Of a DNA stretch of 64,000 nucleotides, positions 7,987 to 19,713 are shown piece after piece. This DNA comes from Kitasatospora acidiphila. Lineage in GTDB: Bacteria; Actinomycetota; Actinomycetes; Streptomycetales; Streptomycetaceae. Within the stretch, counting starts at the first letter, position 1. Each line of letters opens with the position of its first letter. The stretch spans positions 5,384,501 through 5,448,500 of the forward strand of contig NZ_VIGB01000003.1 of NCBI RefSeq assembly GCF_006636205.1, written 5' to 3'. Under the pieces are notes generated by a model, which saw nothing but the letters and a program-made list of their open reading frames with translations, made no database searches and had not been told where the DNA came from. Position numbers and translations under genes: made by a program.

Positions 7987-9300
7987 TTACGCCTGCCGGC
8001 CGAGCCGCCGCCGGGGCTGCAGGGCCGCCCGGTCGGCGGCGGCGCGCCCGGCCGCCCAGCCCTCCCCGTCGCTGACCCGCACCCGCTGCGAGGTGAGCTT
8101 GGGGAACATCCGCTCGGTCGCGGACTCCACCGCCTCCTCGCGGGCCGCCAGCGCGGGCAGCAGCCGGGCGTCGGGCAGCCGCTGCTCGGCGGTGCCGTCG
8201 TCGTTCAGATGGCGCCCGGCGGCCGCCTCCCGGGTGGTCTGCTCGGTCGCCTCGGTGAGCCGCTCCCGGATCCGGGCCGCGTAGGAGACCAGGAAGGACT
8301 GCCGGAACGCCCGGGTGCGGGAGGCCCCGTCCAGGTGCTGCCGGCTGCCGGCCTGCTGCATCGCCGCGGTGGCCTGCACCAGCAGCGAGGTGTAGAGCAG
8401 CTCCACCGCGTCCAGGTCGGAGTCGAAGCCGATGACGGTGCAGAACGAGAACTCCTTGGCCCACACCACCCGGCACCGGTTGGCCGCCGCCACCGCGTCC
8501 AGCAGCATCGCCTTGGGGCCCTCGTACGGGTTCTCCACCCCGATCCGGACCGCGCCGGGCGTCGCCGCCGAGTCCGGCCGGCCGACCGCGAGCAGCGCCT
8601 CGTCGATGGAGTGCTGGGCCATCAGCTGCTGGGCCTTGGCGGTCAGCGCCTCGGCCTCCTGCGGGTACTCGGTCGACTCGGCCTTGGCCAGCAGGGCGCG
8701 GATCCGGGAGAGCATCCGGGGCTCGCCGGGCAGCGGGCCGGCCGCCCGGTGCTCGACCCGGTGGGCCGCGCCCGGGGCCGGCCCGACCGGCGTGATCACC
8801 GGCAGCCGGGCGAGCAGCGCCAGCAGCTCCAGGGCGGCGGTGGCCAGGGCGAACCGGTCCAGCCGGTGCCGCTCGGCGAAACCGGGCAGGAAGTTTTCAT
8901 CAGAAGTGGCCTCGTCGCCGTCCCACCAGGCCTCGGCGCCGAGCTCGCGCAGCTGCTCCTGCCAGCGCCGGTCCAGGGTGGCGGGGGAGTGGCCGCGCGC
9001 CTCGGCGGCGACCAGGTCGGTCAGCAGCGCCTGGTGCGGCGGCGCCAGGTCCCGCCGGACCAGCCGGGCCAGGTCGGCCGGGCGCCAGCCGCGGGCCCAG
9101 AGCGAGCCCAGTGACCGGTCCGCCAGGGTCAGCAGGCCGCGCCCGACGGCCGGCCAGCGCTCGGCGGAGGCGGCCAGCAGCGAGGCGCCCTCGTCCAGCA
9201 CCCGGTCGGTCCTCTTCGCCGGCGCGCCCAGCAGCGCGCCGAGCGCCTGCTCCCACTGCTCGACGGTCGCCCCGCCGTTCTCTTCACTCACCTGGCCCAT
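7987..9300 (-). CDS. DUF2786 domain protein
   Basis: The 437-aa product is convergent with the ADP-ribosylglycohydrolase gene. At about residue 196 it has the DUF2786 motif MLSRIRALLAKAESTEYPQEAEALTAKAQQLM (shown by its start and end: MLSRIRALL, AKAQQLM), then AQHSIDEALL. A longer conserved C-terminal domain follows (YEGPKAMLLDAVAAANRCR, SFCTVIGFDSDLDAVELLYTS). The N-terminal 190 residues are Ala/Leu/Arg-rich helices. No catalytic motif or membrane segment is evident. The family also occurs in phages but has no established function. The start ATG at 9300 is the first plausible one. Confidence 0.75.
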   Translation of the reverse strand: MGQVSEENGGATVEQWEQALGALLGAPAKRTDRVLDEGASLLAASAERWPAVGRGLLTLADRSLGSLWARGWRPADLARLVRRDLAPPHQALLTDLVAAEARGHSPATLDRRWQEQLRELGAEAWWDGDEATSDENFLPGFAERHRLDRFALATAALELLALLARLPVITPVGPAPGAAHRVEHRAAGPLPGEPRMLSRIRALLAKAESTEYPQEAEALTAKAQQLMAQHSIDEALLAVGRPDSAATPGAVRIGVENPYEGPKAMLLDAVAAANRCRVVWAKEFSFCTVIGFDSDLDAVELLYTSLLVQATAAMQQAGSRQHLDGASRTRAFRQSFLVSYAARIRERLTEATEQTTREAAAGRHLNDDGTAEQRLPDARLLPALAAREEAVESATERMFPKLTSQRVRVSDGEGWAAGRAAADRAALQPRRRLGRQA

Positions 9301-9406
9301 GATGCCGGAGCCCGGTTGCAGGGCATGATGAAGCGGTGCAGCCGAGACGGAACCCGGCGGCCGATGCGTTCGTCCTCACAGGGGAGACGACAGGGGAGGA
9401 GTCCGG

Positions 9407-10009
9407 ATGGGTGACGTGCAGCCGTGGCCCGGCGGTTGGCAGTCCCGGCAGCCGGCCCAGCCCGGGGCCTACGGTCCGCCGGCGCCGGCCCCCGCCTACG
9501 GCTCGCCGGTGCCGTACGGGGCGCCGCACGCCGCGATGCGCGCCGCGCACACCGACCGCGAGCGCACCATCGACGTGCTGAAGGCCGCCTACGCCGAGGG
9601 GCGGTTGTCCGCGGCGGAGTACGGCGAGCGGTTCGAGGTGGCGAACAGCGCCCAGACCTACGGCCAGTTGGCCCAGCTGGTGGCCGACCTGCCGGCCGGC
9701 CCGGGCCTGGCCCCGCCGGTGGCGCCGATGCCGGTGCCGGCCACCTTCATGCCGCCGCCGGTCCGCCCGGCGCCCAACAACGGCATGGCCGTCGCCTCCC
9801 TGGTGCTGGGCCTGCTCTGCGTGCCGTCCATGGGCTTCTTCGGGCTGCCGGCGGTGATCACCGGTCATGTGGCGCGCAATCAGATCCGCCGCACCAAGGA
9901 GGGCGGTGACGGGATGGCGACGGCCGGATTGGTCCTGGGTTACCTGTCGGTGGCCGGTTGGGCGATGATGTTCCTCTTCGGCATGCTCATGGTCGCCTCG
10001 CACGGGTAG
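9407..10009 (+). CDS. DUF1707/DUF4190 membrane protein
   Basis: A 200-aa protein with three parts. A Pro/Gly/Ala-rich N-terminus (about 1-45) leads into a DUF1707 SHOCT-like module (TDRERTIDVLKAAYAEGRL, SAAEYGERFEVANSAQTYGQL). A DUF4190-type C-terminus follows, with two hydrophobic helices around residues 125-150 and 170-197. ATG 9407 is preceded by GGGAGGAG. DUF1707 modules act as short N-terminal adaptors in many actinobacterial membrane proteins. Their role is not established. Confidence 0.8.
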   Translation: MGDVQPWPGGWQSRQPAQPGAYGPPAPAPAYGSPVPYGAPHAAMRAAHTDRERTIDVLKAAYAEGRLSAAEYGERFEVANSAQTYGQLAQLVADLPAGPGLAPPVAPMPVPATFMPPPVRPAPNNGMAVASLVLGLLCVPSMGFFGLPAVITGHVARNQIRRTKEGGDGMATAGLVLGYLSVAGWAMMFLFGMLMVASHG

Positions 10010-10387
10010 CGGCTCGCACCGGGGTGTGTTAGCCGCGCCACCGAGGCCGCCCTCGCGGGCCGCGGCCGGTGGGGCGCCCGGATCCGCCACGACCTGCGGC
10101 GCTCCATTTGTTTTGACCGCGCCCGATGCGCTAGGTACGCTCTGACCTTGTGCCTGGGGTGTCCCCGGGTCCTTGGCGTGCAAGCACACCGGCCGCCGCA
10201 GCGGTGAGGTTCCACCCGCCCCTGCCCGCGCCGCCGTGGTGCGTCAGTCCATGGGATTCCGCGTGATTCCTCCCTCCGAGGAGGCTCAACACACCCGACC
10301 GCGTGGGTCGGCGTGAGCTGGGCAGACCGCTTGGGAACACCGCAGGTTAGTTTCACCCAGCCTTGGCACACAGAAAACGGAGAAACG
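10010..10387 (+). other. Leader/spacer before the str operon
   Basis: This 378-base non-coding stretch carries a promoter at 10113-10141 and an untranslated leader of about 240 bases. Small hairpins are visible in the leader, for example 10294-10299 with 10305-10310, and CCTCC with GGAGG near 10268-10283. No gene is supported here. Confidence 0.6.
10113..10141 (+). promoter_or_regulatory. Vegetative promoter of the str operon
   Basis: TTGACC (10113-10118) and TACGCT (10136-10141) are separated by 17 bases. This is a good match to the principal sigma factor (HrdB) consensus, about 245 bases upstream of rpsL. Confidence 0.75.
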
Positions 10388-10759
10388 GTGCCTACGATCC
10401 AGCAGCTGGTCCGAAAGGGCCGGCAGGACAAGGTCGAGAAGAACAAGACGCCCGCCCTGAAGGGTTCGCCCCAGCGTCGCGGCGTCTGCACGCGTGTGTA
10501 CACGACCACCCCGAAGAAGCCGAACTCGGCTCTCCGCAAGGTCGCCCGTGTGCGCCTCACCAGCGGGATCGAGGTCACCGCTTACATCCCGGGCGAGGGC
10601 CACAACCTGCAGGAGCACTCCATCGTGCTGGTCCGCGGTGGGCGTGTGAAGGACCTTCCTGGTGTCCGCTACAAGATCATCCGCGGCTCGCTCGACACCC
10701 AGGGTGTCAAGAACCGCAAGCAGGCTCGCAGCCGCTACGGCGCCAAGAAGGAGAAGTAA
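10388..10759 (+). CDS. rpsL: 30S ribosomal protein S12
   Basis: The 123-aa S12 forms part of the decoding centre. GTG 10388 begins PTIQQLVRKG, the conserved N-terminus. The loop TTTPKKPNSALRK contains Lys43, and VRGGRVKDLPGVRY covers the Lys88 region. Both are wild type, so nothing in S12 predicts streptomycin resistance. It is the first gene of the str operon, with the promoter at 10113-10141. rpsG follows after two bases. Confidence 0.98.
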   Translation: MPTIQQLVRKGRQDKVEKNKTPALKGSPQRRGVCTRVYTTTPKKPNSALRKVARVRLTSGIEVTAYIPGEGHNLQEHSIVLVRGGRVKDLPGVRYKIIRGSLDTQGVKNRKQARSRYGAKKEK

Positions 10760-10761
10760 GA

Positions 10762-11232
10762 ATGCCTCGTAAGGGCCCCGCCCCGAAGCGCCCGGTCATC
10801 GTCGACCCGGTTTACGGCTCCCCGCTGGTGACCTCGCTGGTCAACAAGATCCTGCTGCACGGCAAGCGCTCCACCGCCGAGCGCATCGTGTACGGCGCCC
10901 TCGAGGGCGTTCGCGAGAAGACCGGCTCGGACCCCGTCGTGACGCTGAAGCGCGCGCTGGAGAACGTCAAGCCGGCCCTCGAGGTCAAGTCCCGCCGCGT
11001 CGGTGGTGCGACCTACCAGGTTCCGGTCGAGGTCCGCCCGGGCCGCGCCAGCACCCTGGCGCTGCGCTGGATGGTCGGCTACTCCCGCGCCCGTCGCGAG
11101 AAGACCATGACCGAGCGCCTGATGAACGAGATCCTCGACGCCAGCAACGGCCTGGGCGCTTCCGTGAAGCGTCGCGAGGACACCCACAAGATGGCCGAGT
11201 CCAACAAGGCCTTCGCGCACTACCGCTGGTAG
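10762..11232 (+). CDS. rpsG: 30S ribosomal protein S7
   Basis: The 156-aa S7 is the primary binder of the 3' major domain of 16S rRNA. It begins MPRKGPAPKRP and contains RRVGGATYQVPVEV and LALRWMVGYSRARREKTM, standard S7 signatures. ATG 10762 lies two bases after the rpsL stop, with the ribosome site (AAGGAGAAG) inside the end of rpsL, so translation is probably coupled. It matches the usual 156-aa length. Confidence 0.98.
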   Translation: MPRKGPAPKRPVIVDPVYGSPLVTSLVNKILLHGKRSTAERIVYGALEGVREKTGSDPVVTLKRALENVKPALEVKSRRVGGATYQVPVEVRPGRASTLALRWMVGYSRARREKTMTERLMNEILDASNGLGASVKRREDTHKMAESNKAFAHYRW

Positions 11233-11271
11233 TCCGTACCCCGTCACTAGACAGAGAGAGAACGAGCCACC

Positions 11272-13377
<2,106 letters not shown>

Positions 13378-13452
13378 GACCGGTCCGTCCGGTCTGCGGT
13401 TGGTCCCGGAAAACGGGACGAACCGGAACCCTTAGGCTGATAGGAGGCATAT

Positions 13453-13480
13453 CCGGTGGGGTCGTACCCGACCCCACCGG
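13453..13480 (+). terminator. Hairpin between fusA and tuf
   Basis: A perfect 12-bp stem (13453-13464 with 13469-13480) with a TACC loop. No T tract follows, so it may be an attenuator or processing site that separates tuf from the upstream operon. Confidence 0.5.
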
Positions 13481-13596
13481 GCCTCCGCCCCCATCCGCGG
13501 GACGGCATGGGGTGCGTCACAGCACCCCGTACCACAACCCGATCAAAGACCAACTGACGTCGTACGGCGTACAGAACTGTCCTCAGGAGGACTGAA

Positions 13597-14790
<1,194 letters not shown>

Positions 14791-14814
14791 TTCTGACGCT
14801 CTGACCTAGCTCGA

Positions 14815-14860
14815 AAAGGGCTCCGGAACCCGTTCGCGAGAACGGGTTCCGGAGCCCTTT
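14815..14860 (+). terminator. Terminator after tuf
   Basis: A perfect 21-bp stem (14815-14835 with 14840-14860) closes a GCGA loop, 25 bases after the tuf stop. It starts with AAA and ends with TTT, so it could work on either strand. It ends the str operon. Confidence 0.9.
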
Positions 14861-14913
14861 CGCATCTCCAGCCGAGGAATTGACGGCGGATCAGGGTCGG
14901 TACCCCTGCTCGA

Positions 14914-14945
14914 TTGGCGCCAAACGCCTCTGATATGGCAAGATA
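14914..14945 (+). promoter_or_regulatory. Candidate promoter of the S10 operon
   Basis: TTGGCG at 14914-14919 is followed by CAAGAT at 14939-14944, a spacer of 19 bases. The local sequence is AT-richer than its surroundings. Spacing is not ideal, so exact hexamers are uncertain. Confidence 0.4.
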
Positions 14946-15340
14946 GCCAAGTTGCTCGGTTGAGTGCCGATGCTGCGCGCCTCCCGCCGGGAGGACTGGA
15001 AGCGAGTCCCATGTACTCGTCGTTCCCGTGATGGCCGTTCATATGGTCCGGGCCCGCCCGTCAGGGTGAGCCTGTGGACCGTAGTGGTGTGTAAGCGACA
15101 CCGCGGCAGCTGCGGGGCGAAAGTACGGGAATCTTCCGGGAAGCGTGGGCGGGGCCTCGACCCGGCGTCCACGGGTGCAAGACCGACCCGGACCCTGAGG
15201 TGCTTTGCGCTTCTTTCGCAGTTCGAGCGCGACACGCCCGAGCGCGGGGACCGGAGGCAACCACTCGGGGCGCCACCGGAACAGTCCACCCGGACCGACC
15301 GGTCGCAAAGCAACAGAGGACAAAGGACTACGAAGTAGCC

Positions 15341-15649
15341 ATGGCGGGACAGAAGATCCGCATCCGGCTCAAGGCCTACGACCACGAGGTCATCGACTCC
15401 TCGGCGAAGAAGATCGTCGAGACGGTGATCCGCACTGGTGCGCAGGTCGCGGGCCCGGTGCCGCTGCCCACTGAGAAGAACGTGTACTGCGTCATCCGCT
15501 CGCCGCACAAGTACAAGGACTCGCGCGAGCACTTCGAGATGCGTACTCACAAGCGTCTGATCGACATCCTCGACCCCACGCCGAAGACGGTTGACTCGCT
15601 GATGCGTCTCGACCTGCCGGCTGGCGTCGACATCGAGATCAAGCTCTGA
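15341..15649 (+). CDS. rpsJ: 30S ribosomal protein S10
   Basis: The 102-aa S10 is the first gene of the S10 operon. The protein begins MAGQKIRIRLKAYDHEVID and contains TEKNVYCVIRSPHKYKDSREHFEMRTHKRLIDI, here given by its ends TEKNVYCVIRS and THKRLIDI. S10 sits in the 30S head and, as NusE in E. coli, joins antitermination complexes. ATG 15341 gives the standard length. It is preceded by a leader of several hundred bases. Confidence 0.98.
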   Translation: MAGQKIRIRLKAYDHEVIDSSAKKIVETVIRTGAQVAGPVPLPTEKNVYCVIRSPHKYKDSREHFEMRTHKRLIDILDPTPKTVDSLMRLDLPAGVDIEIKL

Positions 15650-15663
15650 GAGGCGCACCGAAG

Positions 15664-16311
15664 ATGGCTAAGCAGATTAAGGGCATCCTGGGCGAGAAGC
15701 TCGGCATGACCCAGGTCTGGGACGAGAACAACCGGATCGTTCCGGTGACCGTCGTCAAGGCTGGGCCCAATGTCGTGACCCAGGTCCACACCGCCGACAG
15801 CCCGGCCGGCTACAGCGCCGTCCAGCTCGGCTTCGGCGAGATCGACCCCCGCAAGGTGAACAAGCCCCTCGCGGGCCACTTCGCCAAGGCCGGTGTCACC
15901 CCGCGCCGCCACCTGGTCGAGATCCGTACCTCGGACGCGTCCGAGTACACCCTCGGCCAGGAGATCACCGCTGAGCTGTTCGAGGCGGGTGTCAAGGTCG
16001 ACGTGACCGGCACCTCCAAGGGCAAGGGCTTCGCCGGTGTGATGAAGCGTCACAACTTCAAGGGTCTCGGCGCCGGTCACGGCACCCAGCGCAAGCACCG
16101 TTCGCCCGGTTCGATCGGTGGCTGCGCCACCCCGGGCCGCGTGTTCAAGGGCCTGCGCATGGCTGGTCGGATGGGCCACGAGCGTGTGACCACCCAGAAC
16201 CTGACCGTGCACGCGGTCGACGCGGAGAAGGGCCTGCTGCTCATCAAGGGCGCCGTCCCGGGCCCGAACGGCGGCCTCGTCCTCGTCCGCACCGCGGCGA
16301 AGGGGCTGTGA
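15664..16311 (+). CDS. rplC: 50S ribosomal protein L3
   Basis: The 215-aa L3 reaches toward the peptidyl transferase centre. It starts MAKQIKGILGEKLGMTQVWDE and holds the L3 signature FAGVMKRHNFKG, with GHGTQRKHRSPGSIGG where the central loop enters the ribosome core. ATG 15664 lies 14 bases after rpsJ. Length is normal, and the gene is part of the unbroken S10 operon. Confidence 0.98.
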   Translation: MAKQIKGILGEKLGMTQVWDENNRIVPVTVVKAGPNVVTQVHTADSPAGYSAVQLGFGEIDPRKVNKPLAGHFAKAGVTPRRHLVEIRTSDASEYTLGQEITAELFEAGVKVDVTGTSKGKGFAGVMKRHNFKGLGAGHGTQRKHRSPGSIGGCATPGRVFKGLRMAGRMGHERVTTQNLTVHAVDAEKGLLLIKGAVPGPNGGLVLVRTAAKGL

Positions 16312-16315
16312 GGAA

Positions 16316-16993
16316 ATGAGCACCATTGACATCCTGTCGCCGGCTGGCGACAAGACCGGCAGCCTCGAGCTGCCGGCCGAGATCTTCGACGCGAAGGTCA
16401 GCGTTCCGCTGATGCACCAGGTCGTCGTGGCGCAGCTCGCTGCGGCCCGTCAGGGCACCCACAAGACCAAGACTCGCGGCGAGGTCCGCGGTGGCGGCAA
16501 GAAGCCGTACCGCCAGAAGGGCACCGGTCGCGCCCGTCAGGGCTCGACCCGCGCGCCGCAGTTCGCCGGCGGTGGCGTTGTGCACGGTCCGGTTCCGCGC
16601 GACTACTCGCAGCGGACCCCGAAGAAGATGATCGCTGCCGCTCTCCGCGGTGCGCTCACCGACCGCGCCCGTCACAGCCGCATCCACGTCGTCACCGGCG
16701 TGACCGCGACCGAGGCGCCGTCGACCAAGGCCGCCAAGGGCCTGTTCGGCAAGATCACCGACCGCAAGAACGTCCTCCTGGTCGTCGAGCGTGCGGACGA
16801 GCTGGGCGTCAAGTCCGCTCGCAACCTGCCGAACGTGCACATCCTGGACTTCGGTCAGCTGAACACCTACGACGTGCTCGTCTCCGACGATGTGGTCTTC
16901 ACCCAGGCCGCCTTCGAGCGTTTCGTGGCCGGTCCGGCCGCGTCCGCCAAGGCCGTTGCCGCTGAGGGCGAGCTCGAAGGGAGCGCCGCCTGA
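16316..16993 (+). CDS. rplD: 50S ribosomal protein L4
   Basis: The 225-aa L4 lines the peptide exit tunnel. The tunnel loop is visible as RGEVRGGGKKPYRQKGTGRAR at residues near 60-80. The C-terminal Rossmann-like domain contains NVLLVVERADELGVKSARNL. In E. coli, L4 represses its own S10 operon, and the long leader upstream of rpsJ here could serve the same purpose, though this is untested inference. Its stop overlaps the rplW ATG in TGATG. Confidence 0.97.
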   Translation: MSTIDILSPAGDKTGSLELPAEIFDAKVSVPLMHQVVVAQLAAARQGTHKTKTRGEVRGGGKKPYRQKGTGRARQGSTRAPQFAGGGVVHGPVPRDYSQRTPKKMIAAALRGALTDRARHSRIHVVTGVTATEAPSTKAAKGLFGKITDRKNVLLVVERADELGVKSARNLPNVHILDFGQLNTYDVLVSDDVVFTQAAFERFVAGPAASAKAVAAEGELEGSAA

Positions 16994-17310
16994 TGAGCGA
17001 CGTCACGAGCAAGACGTTCACGGACCCCCGTGACGTTCTGGTGAAGCCGGTTATCTCCGAGAAGAGCTACGCGCTCCTCGACGAGAACAAGTACACGTTC
17101 GTCGTGTCGCCCGGTGCCAACAAGACCCAGATCAAGCAGGCCGTCGAGGCGGTCTTCTCGGTCAAGGTCGAGTCCGTCAACACGCTCAACCGTCAGGGCA
17201 AGCGCAAGCGCTCCAAGACGGGCTTTGGCAAGCGCAAGGACACCAAGCGCGCCATCGTGACGCTGGCCGAGGGCAACCGCATCGACATCTTCGGTGGTCC
17301 GGTCTCCTGA
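16993..17310 (+). CDS. rplW: 50S ribosomal protein L23
   Basis: The 105-aa L23 sits at the tunnel exit and is a docking point for trigger factor and SRP. Recognisable parts are DPRDVLVKPVISEKSYALLDENKYTF (ends DPRDVLVKP, NKYTF), the SVKVESVNTLNRQGKRKR segment, and GKRKDTKRAIVTL. ATG 16993 overlaps the rplD stop by one base, indicating translational coupling. Confidence 0.97.
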   Translation: MSDVTSKTFTDPRDVLVKPVISEKSYALLDENKYTFVVSPGANKTQIKQAVEAVFSVKVESVNTLNRQGKRKRSKTGFGKRKDTKRAIVTLAEGNRIDIFGGPVS

Positions 17311-17345
17311 CCGGGGCCTGACCGTCGATTAGGACGAGGACAGAA

Positions 17346-18181
17346 ATGGGTATCCGCAAGTACAAGCCGACTACGCCGGGCCGTCGTGGCGCCAGCGTGG
17401 CCGACTTCGTCGAAATCACGCGGTCCACGCCGGAGAAGTCGCTGGTTCGCCCCCTGCACAGCAAGGGCGGCCGTAACAACGCCGGTCGTATCACCGCTCG
17501 CCACCAGGGTGGCGGTCACAAGCGCGCCTACCGCGTGATCGACTTCCGTCGTCACGACAAGGACGGCGTGCCGGCCAAGGTCGCGCACATCGAGTACGAC
17601 CCCAACCGCACCGCGCGCATCGCGCTCCTGCACTACGCGGACGGCGAGAAGCGCTACATCATCGCCCCGCGCGGCATCGCGCAGGGTGACCGGATTGAGA
17701 ACGGCGCTGGCGCCGACATCAAGCCGGGCAACAACCTGCCGCTCCGCAACATCCCGGTCGGTACCACCATCCACGCGGTGGAGCTGCGTCCGGGTGGCGG
17801 TGCCAAGATGGCCCGTTCCGCCGGTTCCGGCATCCAGCTGCTCGCCCGTGAGGGTCGCATGGCGCACCTGCGCATGCCCTCCGGTGAGATCCGCCTGGTC
17901 GACGTGCGCTGCCGCGCCACCGTCGGCGAGGTCGGCAACGCCGAGCAGTCGAACATCAACTGGGGCAAGGCCGGCCGTATGCGCTGGAAGGGCGTCCGCC
18001 CGACCGTGCGTGGTGTGGCCATGAACCCGATCGACCACCCGCACGGTGGTGGTGAGGGTAAGACCTCTGGTGGTCGCCACCCGGTTTCGCCGTGGGCCAG
18101 AAGGAGGGTCGCACCCGCAAGCCGAACAAGGCTTCGGACGCCCTCATCGTGCGCCGCCGCAAGACCAACAAGAAGCGCTAG
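17346..18181 (+). CDS. rplB: 50S ribosomal protein L2, with an apparent 1-base deletion
   Basis: L2 is a core 23S rRNA binder close to the peptidyl transferase centre. It begins MGIRKYKPTTPGRRGASVADF and runs normally to GGEGKTSGGRHPVSPW. At GGG 18094-18096 the frame breaks. Adding one G restores WGQKEGRTRKPNK and the tail RRRKTNKKR, ending at TAG 18179-18181. The restored protein is exactly 278 aa, the expected streptomycete length. As written, the first frame runs on with an unrelated tail and overlaps rpsS. L2 is essential and single-copy, so a homopolymer sequencing error is much more likely than a real mutation. Confidence 0.95.
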
Positions 18182-18192
18182 GAGCAGGTCAG

Positions 18193-18474
18193 ATGCCGCG
18201 CAGTCTTAAGAAGGGCCCCTTCATCGACGGCCACCTCATCAAGAAGGTGGACGCTCAGAACGAGGCGGGTACCCAGAACGTCATCAAGACCTGGTCCCGT
18301 CGTTCCGTGATCAGCCCGAGCATGCTCGGTCACACGATCGCGGTTCACGATGGCCGTAAGCACGTCCCGGTGTTCGTCACCGAGTCGATGGTCGGCCACA
18401 AGCTCGGCGAGTTCGCTCCGACCCGCACCTTCCGCGGCCACGTCAAGGAAGACCGCAAGTCGAAGCGCCGCTAA
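18193..18474 (+). CDS. rpsS: 30S ribosomal protein S19
   Basis: The 93-aa S19 of the 30S head starts MPRSLKKGPFIDGHLIKKV and contains TWSRRSVISPSMLGHTIAVH and the S19 signature GHKLGEFAPTRTFRGH. ATG 18193 follows GGAGCAGGTC directly after the restored rplB stop. Length is standard. Confidence 0.97.
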   Translation: MPRSLKKGPFIDGHLIKKVDAQNEAGTQNVIKTWSRRSVISPSMLGHTIAVHDGRKHVPVFVTESMVGHKLGEFAPTRTFRGHVKEDRKSKRR

Positions 18475-18533
18475 GGCCTCCGAGCTTCAGCGCCAGAACG
18501 ACTTAAGTGACTTACTCCATTAAGGGGACAACC

Positions 18534-18881
18534 ATGGAAGCCAGGGCACAGGCGCGGTACATCCGCGTGACGCCCATGAAGGCCCGCCGCGTGGTGGACC
18601 TCATCCGTGGCGTCGACGCCACGGAGGCCCGGGCGATCCTGCGGTTCTCGCCGCAGGCCGCCACTGTGCCGGTTGGCAAGGTGCTCGAGAGCGCCATCGC
18701 CAACGCGAAGCACAACTACAACCACTCCAACGAGAACGACCTCGTCATCTCCGAGGCGTACGTTGACGAGGGCCCGACCCTGAAGCGGTTCCGCCCGCGC
18801 GCCCAGGGCCGCGCCTACCGGATCCGGAAGCGGACCAGCCACATCACCGTGGTCGTCAGCAGCAAGGAAGGGACCCGGTAA
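18534..18881 (+). CDS. rplV: 50S ribosomal protein L22
   Basis: The 115-aa L22 lines the exit tunnel. It begins MEARAQARYIRVTPMKARRVVDL and holds the beta-hairpin loop region (DEGPTLKRFRPRAQGRAYRI) that contacts macrolides. No insertion or deletion is seen there. ATG 18534 is chosen over the upstream GTG 18507 because AAGGGGA lies at the right distance and the length matches the family. The stop overlaps rpsC (TAATG). Confidence 0.96.
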   Translation: MEARAQARYIRVTPMKARRVVDLIRGVDATEARAILRFSPQAATVPVGKVLESAIANAKHNYNHSNENDLVISEAYVDEGPTLKRFRPRAQGRAYRIRKRTSHITVVVSSKEGTR

Positions 18882-19708
18882 TGGGCCAGAAGGTTAACCC
18901 GCACGGGTTCCGCCTCGGCATCAGCACGGACTTCAAGTCCCGCTGGTACGCCGACAAGCTGTACAAGGACTACGTCAAGGAAGACGTTGCCATTCGTCGC
19001 ATGATGACGAAGGGCATGGAGCGCGCCGGCATCTCCAAGGTCGAGATCGAGCGCACCCGCGACCGCGTCCGCGTCGACATCCACACCGCCCGCCCCGGCA
19101 TCGTGATCGGTCGCCGTGGCACCGAGGCCGACCGCATCCGCGGCGACCTCGAGAAGCTGACCGGCAAGCAGGTCCAGCTGAACATCCTCGAGGTCAAGAA
19201 CCCCGAGCTGGACGCCCAGCTCGTGGCTCAGGGCGTCGCGGAGCAGCTGTCCTCCCGCGTGTCGTTCCGCCGTGCCATGCGCAAGAGCATGCAGGGCACC
19301 ATGAAGTCCGGCGCCAAGGGCATCAAGGTCCAGTGCTCCGGTCGTCTCGGCGGCGCCGAGATGAGCCGTTCGGAGTTCTACCGCGAGGGTCGCGTGCCGC
19401 TGCACACCCTCCGTGCGAACGTCGACTACGGCTTCTTCGAGGCCAAGACGACCTTCGGCCGCATCGGCGTGAAGGTCTGGATCTACAAGGGCGACGTCAA
19501 GAACATCGCCGAGGTCCGCGCTGAGAACGCCGCTGCCCGCTCGGGCAACCGTCCGGCCCGCAACGACGCCCGCCCCGCGCGCGGCGAGCGTGGCGGCCGC
19601 GGCGAGCGTGGTGGCGCCCGTGGCGGTCGTCGTCCCGCGAACACCGAGGCCCAGGCCCCGGCTGTGACCGAGACGCCGGCTGCCGAGAGCACCGGAACGG
19701 AGGCCTGA
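18881..19708 (+). CDS. rpsC: 30S ribosomal protein S3
   Basis: The 275-aa S3 forms part of the mRNA entry tunnel. It has the KH domain (RPGIVIGRRGTEADRIRGDL, GxxG being GRRG) and the C-terminal domain with SGRLGGAEMSRSEFYREGRVPLHT (ends SGRLGGAEMSR, REGRVPLHT). A long actinobacterial tail rich in Arg, Gly and Ala (RPARNDARPARGERGGRGER) runs from about residue 228. The tail is low-complexity and probably disordered. Confidence 0.97.
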   Translation: MGQKVNPHGFRLGISTDFKSRWYADKLYKDYVKEDVAIRRMMTKGMERAGISKVEIERTRDRVRVDIHTARPGIVIGRRGTEADRIRGDLEKLTGKQVQLNILEVKNPELDAQLVAQGVAEQLSSRVSFRRAMRKSMQGTMKSGAKGIKVQCSGRLGGAEMSRSEFYREGRVPLHTLRANVDYGFFEAKTTFGRIGVKVWIYKGDVKNIAEVRAENAAARSGNRPARNDARPARGERGGRGERGGARGGRRPANTEAQAPAVTETPAAESTGTEA

Positions 19709-19713
19709 CCCTC

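Larger units (their letters stand above)
14791..15340 (+). other. tuf-rpsJ intergenic region and S10 leader
   Basis: This 550-base stretch carries the tuf terminator (14815-14860), a probable promoter near 14914-14945, and a long untranslated leader of nearly 400 bases before rpsJ. Short open frames in it have no recognisable product and no codon bias. A long leader ahead of S10 could hold r-protein feedback control, but no known leader motif is recognised. Confidence 0.55.

Noticed and set aside
14891..15658. Several overlapping open frames in the tuf-rpsJ spacer
   Set aside because: No consistent third-position G/C bias, no ribosome site and no recognisable product. The region behaves as an untranslated leader.
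17346..18181. rplB as a true pseudogene
   Set aside because: It is an essential gene with an otherwise perfect sequence. The break is in a G run, and the same kind of error recurs in three other genes.
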